Source: JAVKFF01 sp040226215 (GTDB lineage: Bacteria > Pseudomonadota > Alphaproteobacteria > DSM-16000 > Inquilinaceae). Taken from it: DNA of 27,407 nt. Below the pieces are notes generated by a model. That model did no database searches and was not told the origin of the DNA. It worked only from the letters and a program-made list of their open reading frames with translations. Both the position numbers and the translations under genes were made by a program. Below are positions 1 to 7,157 of this stretch, in pieces; the first letter of the stretch is position 1; every line of letters begins with the position of its first letter. The stretch is taken from assembly GCA_040226215.1 (NCBI GenBank), contig JAVKFF010000091.1, forward strand, positions 1 through 27,407. The letters run 5' to 3'.

Positions 1-746
1 AGGCCCACCCGGTCTCGACGGTCCTTGGCGGACTGATCGTCCACCCGCGCGAGCAGGCCGGCGCGCTGCTGCGCCACTACCGGGACTTCATGAAGACGGC
101 GCCGGCCGAGCTGACGGTCTATGCCGGCATGCTGTGCACGCCCGACGGCGTGCCGGCGGCGGCGGTGATCCCCTGCCATCACGGCGATCCGGATCGGGCC
201 GAACGGGACCTCGCGGGACTGCGGTCGTTCGGCGAGCCGCTGATGGAGATGATCCAGCCGATGCCGTTCCCCGTCATGCAGTCCCTGCTGGATGACGCCT
301 TTCCCAGCGGGACACGCAACTTCTGGAAGCAGACCTTCCTGAAGGAGATGAGCGACGACGCGATCGACGTGCTGGTCGACCACGGCAACCGCATGACCTC
401 GCCGCTTTCCAGCCTGGTCGTCGAATACTATGGCGGCGCCGGGGGCCGGGTCGGCGACGGCGACAATGCCTTCGCCCAGCGCCAGGCCCGCTTTGGCGTC
501 GGCATCATGGCGCAGTGGACGGATCCGGCCGAGGACGAGGCGCAGATCGCCTGGACGCGGACCGCCTGGGACGCCCTTAAGCCGTTTTCGACCGGCGGCT
601 ACCTCCTCAACTTCGTGCCCGACGAGCCGCCGGAGGTGATCCGCGCCGCCTTCGGCGACAGCTTCGAGCGGCTGGTCGCCCTGAAGCGAAAATACGATCC
701 GACGAACTTCTTCAGCCTGAACCAGAACATCCGCGCTGCAGCCTGA
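1..746 (+). CDS. FAD-binding oxidoreductase, C-terminal part (berberine bridge enzyme type)
   Basis: The gene enters from the left edge; the open frame runs from base 3 to the TGA at 744-746 (247 residues visible). An internal ATG at 90 is unlikely to be the start because the upstream frame is open and protein-like. The last residues, KYDPTNFFSLNQNI, match the C-terminal BBE motif of the PCMH/berberine-bridge flavoprotein family, where a substrate-binding domain ends in a conserved NxN segment that approaches the FAD. The FAD-binding half, with its possible covalent His/Cys links, lies outside the window, so the substrate cannot be predicted. Bacterial members oxidise sugars, alcohols or small aromatics. 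A GC-rich hairpin follows the stop. Family assignment is firm; the reaction is unknown. Confidence 0.85.
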   Translation, partial: AHPVSTVLGGLIVHPREQAGALLRHYRDFMKTAPAELTVYAGMLCTPDGVPAAAVIPCHHGDPDRAERDLAGLRSFGEPLMEMIQPMPFPVMQSLLDDAFPSGTRNFWKQTFLKEMSDDAIDVLVDHGNRMTSPLSSLVVEYYGGAGGRVGDGDNAFAQRQARFGVGIMAQWTDPAEDEAQIAWTRTAWDALKPFSTGGYLLNFVPDEPPEVIRAAFGDSFERLVALKRKYDPTNFFSLNQNIRAAA

Positions 747-768
747 CGGACGGGGCGGGGGCGTCGCA

Positions 769-784
769 GGCGGCGCTTGCCGCC
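769..784 (+). terminator. Hairpin after the BBE oxidoreductase gene
   Basis: GGCGGC (769-774), loop GCTT, GCCGCC (779-784): a perfect 6-bp stem 22 bases after the stop codon. No T-run follows, so it is only a weak candidate for an intrinsic terminator. A second inverted repeat with CCCGGG arms lies just downstream, near 807-831. Confidence 0.35.
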
Positions 785-985
785 CGCCGCGCTTGGTGAG
801 ACGATCCCGGGCGGTCAGCCGAGGCCCGGGAAGCGGCCGTCCTCATGGCAAGGCCGGCTGATCAATGCCGGACTGCCCGTCACCATAGGTGACGACCGGC
901 GCATGGTGATCTTGGCCAGACGAGGAGGACACGCGCCGGATGCGCGACCCGCTGCTCGCCGCCGGCGTGCCGGAATAGCCGGCGC

Positions 986-1002
986 GGGGCCGCGGCGGCC
1001 CC
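986..1002 (-). terminator. Hairpin downstream of tRNA-Arg
   Basis: A perfect 7-bp stem (GGGGCCG at 986-992, CGGCCCC at 996-1002) with a 3-nt loop lies 28 bases past the 3' end of the minus-strand tRNA. It is followed in the transcript by more GC-rich inverted repeats rather than a U-tract, so termination is inferred from position only. Confidence 0.35.
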
Positions 1003-1029
1003 AATCGCCGGAATCGACGAGGGTTGAAG

Positions 1030-1106
1030 TGGCGTCCCCGGCAGGATTCGAACCTGCGGCCTACAGATTAGGAATCTGTTGCTCTATCCTGCTGAGCTAC
1101 GGGGAC
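1030..1106 (-). tRNA. tRNA-Arg (anticodon CCT)
   Basis: Read on the minus strand, the 77-nt sequence folds as a full cloverleaf. The acceptor stem is GTCCCCG paired with CGGGGAC, followed by discriminator G and an encoded CCA (1030-1032). The D-arm contains AGCTCAGCAGGATAGAGC. The anticodon stem ACAGA/TCTGT encloses loop TTCCTAA with anticodon CCT, and the T-arm carries GGTTCGAATCC. It reads the AGG arginine codon, rare in such a GC-rich genome. It stands alone with no other tRNA next to it. No integrase or att-like duplication of its 3' end was seen nearby. Confidence 0.96.
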
Positions 1107-1130
1107 GGGGTGCCGGGCAGGACCAGCTTT

Positions 1131-1159
1131 CTGGTACACCATGACCGGGAACGCGACAA
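1131..1159 (-). promoter_or_regulatory. Possible promoter of tRNA-Arg
   Basis: On the minus strand TTGTCG (1159-1154), 17 bases, then TACCAG (1136-1131), about 25 bases before the tRNA 5' end. The -35 is reasonable for Alphaproteobacteria but the -10 matches only half of the consensus, so this is tentative. Confidence 0.35.
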
Positions 1160-1361
1160 GCGTCCGGACCGAACTCTCGCCGCGCCCCTGCCGCCGGCGA
1201 CGGGCTTCGGGCGCAGCACATCGACTTTGGACATTGTCCGGCGACGGCCGGTCGTGGAAGATCGTGACTGCGGGCAGGACCGCGGGCAGGACTGGGCAAG
1301 GCGGTCCGCCCGCGTCATGGGGCCGGCGAGGGCCGGTCGGAAGGATTGTGGGGTTCAAAAG

Positions 1362-1850
1362 ATGGCCATTCATTTCGTGCGGCAGATTCCGGGCGTGTGC
1401 CGTGTCGCCGGCACGATCGTCATCGTGCTGGCCATCGCCCACGCGGTGGCGTTCTTCGCGATCGCGCCGGCAAGCCCGGTGCTGGCCAGTACCATGGCGC
1501 TGGTCGCGGCCAACCTGCCCGATGTGGCGGTCGGCTGGCTGGCCGAGGCGGGCGGCTACCTCACCGCCGGTCCGGCCGACGCGGCGCTGGCCGCCGCGCT
1601 GGCGGTGATCCTCGGCCTGATCCTGCTCGTCATCGGCTTCCGGGTGGCCGGCGCCGGGCCGATTGCGGCCCTGCTGGCGCTGGCCTGCGGCGGCTGGGAG
1701 GCCTCTGGCCGGGTGCCGGAGGCGTTGGCGATGATCGAGAGCGGCGCGATGGAAGGCTGGCTGGCGCCGGCAGCCATCGTGTCGGCCATCCTCCTCGTCC
1801 TCGCCGGGCTTCTCGGGCTGATTGGCAGCCTCTTCTTCCGCACGCGATAG
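1362..1850 (+). CDS. Small hypothetical membrane protein (162 aa)
   Basis: No family is recognised. The ATG at 1362 begins a protein with about four hydrophobic segments, roughly at residues 14-32, 68-90, 92-108 and 136-157. The C-terminus is short and basic (FFRTR), consistent with an inner-membrane protein with cytoplasmic ends. The frame is open far upstream, but that stretch overlaps the tRNA and reads as low-complexity antisense. A purine-rich AAGGATTG lies about 12 bases before the ATG, which supports this start only weakly. It is flanked by the tRNA and the convergent DeoR gene, with no operon partner. Length and composition look coding, but the function is unknown. Confidence 0.6.
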   Translation: MAIHFVRQIPGVCRVAGTIVIVLAIAHAVAFFAIAPASPVLASTMALVAANLPDVAVGWLAEAGGYLTAGPADAALAAALAVILGLILLVIGFRVAGAGPIAALLALACGGWEASGRVPEALAMIESGAMEGWLAPAAIVSAILLVLAGLLGLIGSLFFRTR

Positions 1851-1924
1851 CGCGGCCATTGTCTGGCTGAATGGGATAGATCCACGCCGATCGCCATGCG
1901 CTCCAGGCGCTGCGGTAGCGGTCC

Positions 1925-1975
1925 GGCCTCTCGGGCGACCAGGCCTCTCAGGCGACCAGGCCTCTCAGGCGATCA
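1925..1975. repeat. Three tandem 17-bp repeats overlapping the DeoR stop codon
   Basis: Three head-to-tail 17-bp units of the form GGCCTCTCAGGCGACCA occupy 1925-1941, 1942-1958 and 1959-1975, differing at one position each. The TGA of the minus-strand DeoR gene (1965-1967) sits inside the third unit, so expansion would not alter the protein beyond its end. Confidence 0.8.
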
Positions 1976-2738
1976 GGATCTCCAGGCCGGCCCGGATCAG
2001 CGGGCGCATCATTTCCGGCGACGCCTGGTCGTCGGTGATCAGGAGGTCGGCCATGTCGAGATCGGCGAAGCGGGCAGTGGCGACGTGCATCAGCTTGCGG
2101 TGGTCGGCGATGACGATCACCCGGGCGGTGGCGTTGATCATCGCCTTCTTGATCTCCGCCTCCGGCAGGTTGGTGTTGGTGAAGCCCTTTTCCGGGTGCA
2201 CGCCACCGCAGCCCATGAAGGCGACGTCGGTGTTGATGTGGTCCAGCATCAAGGCGCCATAGGGCGCCACCAGGCTGTGCTGCTGCGGCCTCAGCGTGCC
2301 GCCGGTGACCACCACGGTGATGCCGGGATGGTTCTCCAGGATCAGCGCGATGTTCACCGAATTGGTGACCACGACCACATCCTTCAGTGCGCGCGGCAGG
2401 GCCTTGGCGAGCTCGGTCGTGGTCGAACCGACGTCGATCAGCACGGTCTCGCCGTCGCGGATCAACGAGGCGGCCTTTTCCGCAATCTTGCGTTTGGCTT
2501 CCGAATTCGCCTGGCTCGACAGCTCCAGGGGCAACTCGAAGCGGCGCGGCCTGAGCGGGATGGCGCCGCCGCGGGTGCGGCGCAACAGGTTCTGCCGCTC
2601 GAGGTAGTCGAGATCGGCGCGGATGGTGACGGCGGAGACCTCGAGGCTGTCCGCCAGGTCGCCCACCCGCACATTGCCCCTGCGGTTGAGCGTGTCGACG
2701 ATCGTCTGGTGACGCAGCGTGGCCTGCAGGGACGGCAT
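1965..2738 (-). CDS. DeoR-family transcriptional repressor
   Basis: A full-length 257-residue DeoR regulator. An N-terminal winged helix-turn-helix (about residues 5-58, with VRVGDLADSLEVSAVTIRAD and a following LRRTRGGA wing) precedes the DeoRC sugar-phosphate sensor domain. That domain shows DVGSTTTELA, VVTNSVNIA and VVTGGTLR, as in the isomerase-like fold that binds phosphorylated sugars. The ATG at 2738 has no strong ribosome site. It is divergent from an L-lactate dehydrogenase gene, with about 100 bp between the two starts. That spacer holds several TTCGC-type half-sites like known DeoR-family operators, so repression of the dehydrogenase and of itself is likely (inference). The effector cannot be read from the sequence. 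Confidence 0.93.
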   Translation of the reverse strand: MPSLQATLRHQTIVDTLNRRGNVRVGDLADSLEVSAVTIRADLDYLERQNLLRRTRGGAIPLRPRRFELPLELSSQANSEAKRKIAEKAASLIRDGETVLIDVGSTTTELAKALPRALKDVVVVTNSVNIALILENHPGITVVVTGGTLRPQQHSLVAPYGALMLDHINTDVAFMGCGGVHPEKGFTNTNLPEAEIKKAMINATARVIVIADHRKLMHVATARFADLDMADLLITDDQASPEMMRPLIRAGLEILIA

Positions 2739-2760
2739 GATCTATGAAGGACCCTGGGAT

Positions 2761-2823
2761 TTGCGAAGCACGACTTATCCAACCTTTCGCTTGGCTTCGC
2801 AAGAGTCCCGCAGGGAAAGCGAA
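2761..2823. promoter_or_regulatory. Candidate DeoR operator region between deoR-type gene and ldh
   Basis: TTGCGAAGC (2761-2769) is the exact inverse of GCTTCGCAA (2794-2802). TTTCGCTT lies at 2785-2792 and its near-inverse AAAGCGAA at 2816-2823. Four related half-sites in 63 bp, in a divergent promoter, fit the repeated TTTCG-type operators known for several DeoR-family regulators. That the neighbouring DeoR protein binds here is inference. Confidence 0.6.
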
Positions 2824-2838
2824 CGCGCGGGAGACGGC

Positions 2839-3774
2839 ATGAAGATCGGGATCGTCGGCAGCGGCATGGTCGGGGCGACAACCGGCTTCGCGCTGGTAAT
2901 GTCCGGCGTCGGCGCCGAGGTGGTGCTGGTGGACCATTCGGCGGCGCGGGCCTCGGCGGAGGCGGAGGACATCAACCACGCCGCACCGTTCGCCCACCCG
3001 CTGGTGGTCCGGGACGGCGACTACCGGGCCCTGACCGGTGCCAGCATCGTCGTGCTGGCCGCCGGCGTCGGTCAGCGGCCGGGCGAATCCCGGATCGCGC
3101 TGCTCGATCGCAATGCGAAAGTCTTCGCCAGCATCATTCCCGAGCTCGAAAAGGTCGCGCCGGCGGCGATCCTGGTGGTGGCGACCAATCCGGTCGACGT
3201 GATGACCCAGGTGACGGCCCGCCTTTCCGCCCGGCCGGCGGACCGGATCCTGGGCTCGGGCACCATCCTCGACACCGCCCGCTTCCAGGTGCTTCTGGCC
3301 CAGCATCTGGGCGTCTCCTCCCAGGCGGTCGAGGCCTTCGTGCTGGGCGAGCACGGCGACAGCGAGGTGCTGCACTGGTCGGGTGCCACGGCCGGCACCA
3401 TCCCGGTGCTCGACCTGGCCGAGCAGCGCGGCCGTCCGCTGACCCGCGAGGCGCGCGAGGCCATCGATGCCGGCGTGCGCCGTGCGGCCTATCGCATCAT
3501 CGCCGGCAAGGGCGCCACCTATTACGGCATCGGCGCCGGACTGGCGCGCATCTGCCACGCCATCCTTCACGACCAGAAGGCGATCCTCACCGTCTCCCAG
3601 GTGAATGAGCGGATCGGCGACGTCGCGGATGTCGCCCTGTCGCTGCCCCGGGTGGTGGGTGCCGGCGGCATCGAGGCGACGCTCAGACCCGACCTGACGC
3701 CCAGGGAGTTGCAGGCGCTGGGCGAGAGCGCGGCGGTGCTGAAGGCGGCGGTCGACGCGATCAGCGTGATCTGA
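2839..3774 (+). CDS. ldh: L-lactate dehydrogenase (NAD-dependent)
   Basis: A 311-residue member of the LDH/MDH superfamily that interconverts pyruvate and L-lactate with NAD(H). The Rossmann motif GSGMVG is at residues 7-12, and Asp32 after the second strand favours NAD over NADP. The specificity loop reads GVGQRPGESR. Gln79 sits where lactate dehydrogenases have Gln102 and malate dehydrogenases have Arg, so LDH is preferred. The substrate and catalytic residues are Arg85, Asp145, Arg148 (ILDTAR) and His172 (GEHGD). The ATG at 2839 is chosen because the Rossmann fold starts at once; the upstream open frame has no protein character. It is divergent from the DeoR regulator and overlaps the next convergent gene by 14 bp. 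It may serve lactate use or fermentation under sugar-phosphate control. Confidence 0.9.
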   Translation: MKIGIVGSGMVGATTGFALVMSGVGAEVVLVDHSAARASAEAEDINHAAPFAHPLVVRDGDYRALTGASIVVLAAGVGQRPGESRIALLDRNAKVFASIIPELEKVAPAAILVVATNPVDVMTQVTARLSARPADRILGSGTILDTARFQVLLAQHLGVSSQAVEAFVLGEHGDSEVLHWSGATAGTIPVLDLAEQRGRPLTREAREAIDAGVRRAAYRIIAGKGATYYGIGAGLARICHAILHDQKAILTVSQVNERIGDVADVALSLPRVVGAGGIEATLRPDLTPRELQALGESAAVLKAAVDAISVI

Positions 3775-4405
3775 GCCCGCCCACCCGGCCGCCGTAGAGG
3801 CTCCGGCCGCCCAGTGCGATCGAAGCGAGGCCGGCAGCGAGCGCGATCCAGCCGCCGACCGCGAGATCCAGGCCATGCCCCACGAGGACGGCGCCGGCCA
3901 CCAGCAGCCCGGCCACCAGGGCGAGTGGCCCGCCGATGCGCGCGTCGGCGAAGATCGCCGTGGCGGTGAAGGCCAGCGGCATCGCCACCATCCACAGCGA
4001 GGCGAGGATGGGCGAGCCGAGCGCCGCGCTCAGCGCATTGTGCCCCTCATAGCCCATGATCGTGCCGATCTCCCCGGCCCAGGGCAGCAGGAAGGCGGTG
4101 GCCAGCGCGATGGCGGCGAGACGGAGCGGGTTGCGGGTGCCGGCCAGCAGGACCAGGGCGATGGCGATCGCCGGATAGACCGCATAGGCGGCCGCCCCCT
4201 GGCCGAAGGCGCCGTCGAGGAAGACCGGCACCACCGGGTAGACCAGGGGGAAGAAGACGACATGAATCAGCAGGTCGCGCGCCTCCGAGGGCGGCGTCAT
4301 GGTCTCGATGTAGAGCCAGAATGCCGGGATCATCGACAAGAGGACGATGGCGACGGCAGCCAGCCGGTTGCCGGCGCGCCCCTCGATGGTCGAATGCGCG
4401 TTCAT
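3761..4405 (-). CDS. Polytopic membrane protein of unknown function (214 aa)
   Basis: About six hydrophobic helices are visible, starting with an N-terminal anchor (LAAVAIVLLSMIPAFWLYI, about residues 14-32) and ending near residue 205 with a basic tail. The gene is not assigned to a family. The ATG at 4405 is preferred over one 54 bases upstream because the extra residues are arginine-rich and unlike a membrane N-terminus. A GGGGAG lies about 13 bases before it. Its 3' end overlaps the convergent ldh gene by 14 bp, so the two transcripts are antisense at their ends. Downstream of the exporter on the same strand with a 94-bp gap, it could be cotranscribed with it. No conserved charged residues suggest a transporter type. 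Confidence 0.7.
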   Translation of the reverse strand: MNAHSTIEGRAGNRLAAVAIVLLSMIPAFWLYIETMTPPSEARDLLIHVVFFPLVYPVVPVFLDGAFGQGAAAYAVYPAIAIALVLLAGTRNPLRLAAIALATAFLLPWAGEIGTIMGYEGHNALSAALGSPILASLWMVAMPLAFTATAIFADARIGGPLALVAGLLVAGAVLVGHGLDLAVGGWIALAAGLASIALGGRSLYGGRVGGLRSR

Positions 4406-4499
4406 GGGCCCGTTCAGTCTCCCCGGCGATGCCCGGCATCCCCGGGTCGCGGCGGCCAAGCTAGCGCCGCGTGGGTGCGGCGTAAAGCCCGGCTGGTCG

Positions 4500-5678
4500 C
4501 TACTCGTGCGGGTGAACGACGATGTAGGAGATGACGGCGAGCAGGGCCAGGGTGGCCACCGGGATCGCCAGCGAGATGGCCTCGCCGGTGTAGCTGAGCT
4601 GGGCGATCAGGCTGCCGACGAAGGAGACCGACATGGTCAGCATGCCCAAAAGCGCCGCGACCGTGCCGGTGGCGGCCGGGTTGACGCTCATCGCCCTGGT
4701 GATGAGCGGGGCCATGGCGGTGCCGATGCCGAAGGCATAGGCCGCGAAGGGGGCTGCGATCGGCCACATGCCGCCGATCCCGGCGATGGCGAGGCCGAGC
4801 ATGGTGAAGCTGCCGGCCATGATGATGGCGAGGCCGAGATTGATCAGCCGGCGCAGGCCGATGCGGTCGATCAGCCGGCTGGAGAGCAGGAGCCCCGCCA
4901 GATAGACCAGCACGATGCCGAACTGGACCTGCGAGAACTCCCGCGGGGTCAGGCCGGCGGCGTCCTTCAGCAGGAAGGAACCGGTGGTGTAGTAGGCCAT
5001 CAGCCCGGCGAAGGCGAGGCCGCCGGGCAGCACGTAGCCGATGAAGCCGCGGGCGACGATCAGCCGGCCATAGGTCTGGAACAGCGGGCCGAGCCGGGTG
5101 GCGTCGCGGTTCTTCTGCCGGTTGCTCTCCGGCAGCATCAGGAACAGGCCGATCAGCGCGGCGCCGGCGACGATGGCGACGACATAGAAGATCCAGCGCC
5201 AGCCGAAGGCCTCGAAGATCTCCGCGCCAATGATCGGCCCCAACGCCAGCGACAGACCCTCGGCCATCGAGATGTAGGCGAGGAGCTTCGTGCCCCGCTT
5301 CTCCTCATAGAGTTCGCGCAAGGTGGCGCGGGTGGTGACGGTCAGCGAGCCGATCATCAGGCCCTGGGCGAAGCGCGCCATGATCAGCATCTCGATGATG
5401 ACCGAGAGCGCGCAGAGAAGCGTCGCGGCGACGAAGCCGAGTCCGCCCAGCAGCATCACCGGCCGGCGGCCGAAGCGGTCGCTGAGCGGGCCGTAGACGA
5501 ACTGGCTGATGGCAAAGCCCGCCAGGTAGACGGTCATCGTCAGCTGCACCTGCCCCGCGGTGGTGGCGAACACGTCCTCCAGCGCCGGCATGGCGGGCAG
5601 ATACATGTCGAGCGTCAGCAGCGAGGCCAGCGCGTAGCCGACGATCAGAAAAGGCAGGATGCGGGGTGGTGACGGCAA
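4500..5678 (-). CDS. MFS drug exporter, Bcr/CflA family
   Basis: A 392-residue, 12-helix major facilitator. DMYLPAMPAL near residue 24 and GPLSDRFGRRPVMLLG near 63 are the hallmark Bcr/CflA (DHA1) motifs; the latter is the MFS loop 2-3 signature with Asp and Arg residues for the proton-coupled cycle. Known relatives export bicyclomycin, chloramphenicol or other small compounds by proton antiport in the inner membrane; the substrate here is unknown. The first available start is a TTG at 5678. The frame stays open for roughly 100 bases upstream without an ATG or GTG, so either a TTG start is used or the true start differs. It is divergent from the thioesterase gene. Confidence 0.9.
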   Translation of the reverse strand: MPSPPRILPFLIVGYALASLLTLDMYLPAMPALEDVFATTAGQVQLTMTVYLAGFAISQFVYGPLSDRFGRRPVMLLGGLGFVAATLLCALSVIIEMLIMARFAQGLMIGSLTVTTRATLRELYEEKRGTKLLAYISMAEGLSLALGPIIGAEIFEAFGWRWIFYVVAIVAGAALIGLFLMLPESNRQKNRDATRLGPLFQTYGRLIVARGFIGYVLPGGLAFAGLMAYYTTGSFLLKDAAGLTPREFSQVQFGIVLVYLAGLLLSSRLIDRIGLRRLINLGLAIIMAGSFTMLGLAIAGIGGMWPIAAPFAAYAFGIGTAMAPLITRAMSVNPAATGTVAALLGMLTMSVSFVGSLIAQLSYTGEAISLAIPVATLALLAVISYIVVHPHE

Positions 5679-5874
5679 AGCTCGTCCAAAGCGGCTGAAC
5701 GTCGGAAAGGCGTCCGGTGTGGTCGTGAACGCCGCCGGATCGCGCGAGTGCGCCTCATAGACCCCTTCCCGGCGCCGAGGTCAAGAATTGCCGATCCATT
5801 CGATCCCTGCCCGGCGGTCCGGGAAAAGCGGCGCTCTTCTCGGGGAACAGCGCAGCCGGACGATACGTTCCGCG

Positions 5875-5903
5875 TTGACCGAAAGCCCGGCCCGGGCCAG
5901 TCT
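5875..5903 (+). promoter_or_regulatory. Possible promoter for the thioesterase gene
   Basis: TTGACC at 5875-5880 is followed after 17 bases by CAGTCT (5898-5903). The -35 is good and the -10 poor. The spacer contains the palindrome GGCCCGGGCC. Transcription from here would begin only a few bases before the ATG at 5915, implying a very short or absent leader. Confidence 0.3.
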
Positions 5904-5914
5904 CGCCCGGCCTA

Positions 5915-6397
5915 ATGACCAGCCCGATCACACAACCGATGCCTGACCGCCAGCCGACCGACGATTTCGACCCGCGGGAGCGCGCCGCCTACGCGCACTG
6001 GGCGCGCGACATCGTGCGCTATTCGGACCAGGATCCCGTCGGCCATGTCAACAACAACGCCTTTGCGGTCTATTTCGAGACCGGCCGGCTGGCCTTCTTC
6101 CGCGCCTCCGGCTTTCGCGAGGGCCTGCCCGACTCGGTCTCCGGCGTGGTGCGGCGCATGGAGATCGAGTGGCTGGTGGAGCTGCTGTATCCCAACGAGG
6201 TGGAGATCGGCACCCGGCTGGTGCGACTGGGCACCACCTCCTTCACCTATCGGCAGGCGATCTTCGTCGGCCCGGTGTGCCATGCCATCGCGTTGACCAC
6301 CACGGTCGCGTTCGACATGAAGACGCGCGGCAAGGTGCCCCTCGGCGAGGCAGAACGGGCCGCCCTGATCCGCGCCGGTCTGCCCGGGACGCCCTAG
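5915..6397 (+). CDS. Acyl-CoA thioesterase, 4HBT/YbgC hotdog family
   Basis: A 160-residue hotdog-fold protein. The segment RYSDQDPVGHVNNNAFAVYF (about residues 36-55) is the classical 4-hydroxybenzoyl-CoA thioesterase motif, with Asp in the catalytic position and the HVNN turn. Such enzymes hydrolyse acyl-CoA or acyl-ACP thioesters in the cytoplasm; the acyl group is not predictable. The ATG at 5915 lacks a ribosome-binding site. An in-frame ATG at 5939 also lies before the domain, so the first eight residues are uncertain. The last 4 bp overlap the convergent Yip1-like gene. It is not in an obvious pathway cluster. Confidence 0.88.
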   Translation: MTSPITQPMPDRQPTDDFDPRERAAYAHWARDIVRYSDQDPVGHVNNNAFAVYFETGRLAFFRASGFREGLPDSVSGVVRRMEIEWLVELLYPNEVEIGTRLVRLGTTSFTYRQAIFVGPVCHAIALTTTVAFDMKTRGKVPLGEAERAALIRAGLPGTP

Positions 6398-6981
6398 ACG
6401 CGCATCGTCGAGGCGCCGACGAACAGCGCGGCGACGAGCGAGATCACCAGCATGGCGAGGAACATGCCGAGCGTGAACATCAGCCGCCGCTCGGCCGGCA
6501 GGCCGAGCACCAGGCCAGCGCCCCGGTGGATCAGCACGAAGCTGTAGATCAGGCTGGCGGGCACCAGGAACAGGCCGGCCAGCGGCAGGAACCCCAGGGA
6601 GCGGCCGAGCAGCATCGGCGTCAGCGCCAGCGCCATCAGCACGAAGGCGCGATCGAATCCCGTCTCGGTGCCGAGCGAGGAGGCGATCGCCGCGGCGATT
6701 CGGGCCAGCAGCAGGATCGAGACGAAGTCCACGACGATCATGATGACGGCGTGCAGCAGCAATTCGCCGAGACCGAGCCCCAACCCCTGTAGCGCCTCGC
6801 GCGGCGCGAACAGGAAGGTGACGGCGACGTAGATGGCGGCGCTGACCACCAGCAGCGGGACCAGATGTTCGCGCGCCGCCACCTGCCAGGGCGGCGCAGG
6901 CACGCCGTCCGACTCGAAGGTTTCGGTCGGCCGGGCGATGATGCCGGCGATACGGTTGTAGAAGGCGTTCAGGTCGAGCAT
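6394..6981 (-). CDS. Yip1-like multi-pass membrane protein
   Basis: A 195-residue protein with about five hydrophobic helices after an amphipathic N-terminus (LNAFYNRIAGIIARPTETF). The pattern of a soluble 'RI..I..P..T' start followed by helices is typical of bacterial Yip1-domain (PF04893-type) proteins, which have no established function in bacteria. The ATG at 6981 lacks a clear ribosome site. Its stop overlaps the convergent thioesterase gene by 4 bp. It is a single gene, divergent from the RNA methyltransferase. The family call rests on overall pattern rather than a specific motif. Confidence 0.7.
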   Translation of the reverse strand: MLDLNAFYNRIAGIIARPTETFESDGVPAPPWQVAAREHLVPLLVVSAAIYVAVTFLFAPREALQGLGLGLGELLLHAVIMIVVDFVSILLLARIAAAIASSLGTETGFDRAFVLMALALTPMLLGRSLGFLPLAGLFLVPASLIYSFVLIHRGAGLVLGLPAERRLMFTLGMFLAMLVISLVAALFVGASTMRV

Positions 6982-7157
6982 CGGGCGTTCCGGTTGTCCG
7001 CGCCCGCACTGACAGCTTACTCCTCGGGCCGGTAGCGTGAATCAACAAATAGGGACGGACGAGGTGGTGTCGAGGTTCCGTTGTGCGCGGGCCGATCCGC
7101 CGTGACCTGAGTTCCCCTTGCCATGTCCCGGACAAGCGTGGCACGACCGCGGGGGTC

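Noticed and set aside
1030..1106. Integration site at tRNA-Arg
   Set aside because: No integrase gene and no duplicate of the tRNA 3' end seen in the flanks.
2839..3774. Malate dehydrogenase
   Set aside because: The specificity position is Gln79 (LDH type) rather than Arg, and GSGTILDTAR fits LDH.
4347..5672. A 441-codon open frame opposite the Bcr/CflA exporter, and similar long frames opposite polA, CYTH-CHAD and the RNA methyltransferase
   Set aside because: They are rich in Arg, Gly, Asp and His with no domains and mirror real genes; high GC makes antisense frames long.
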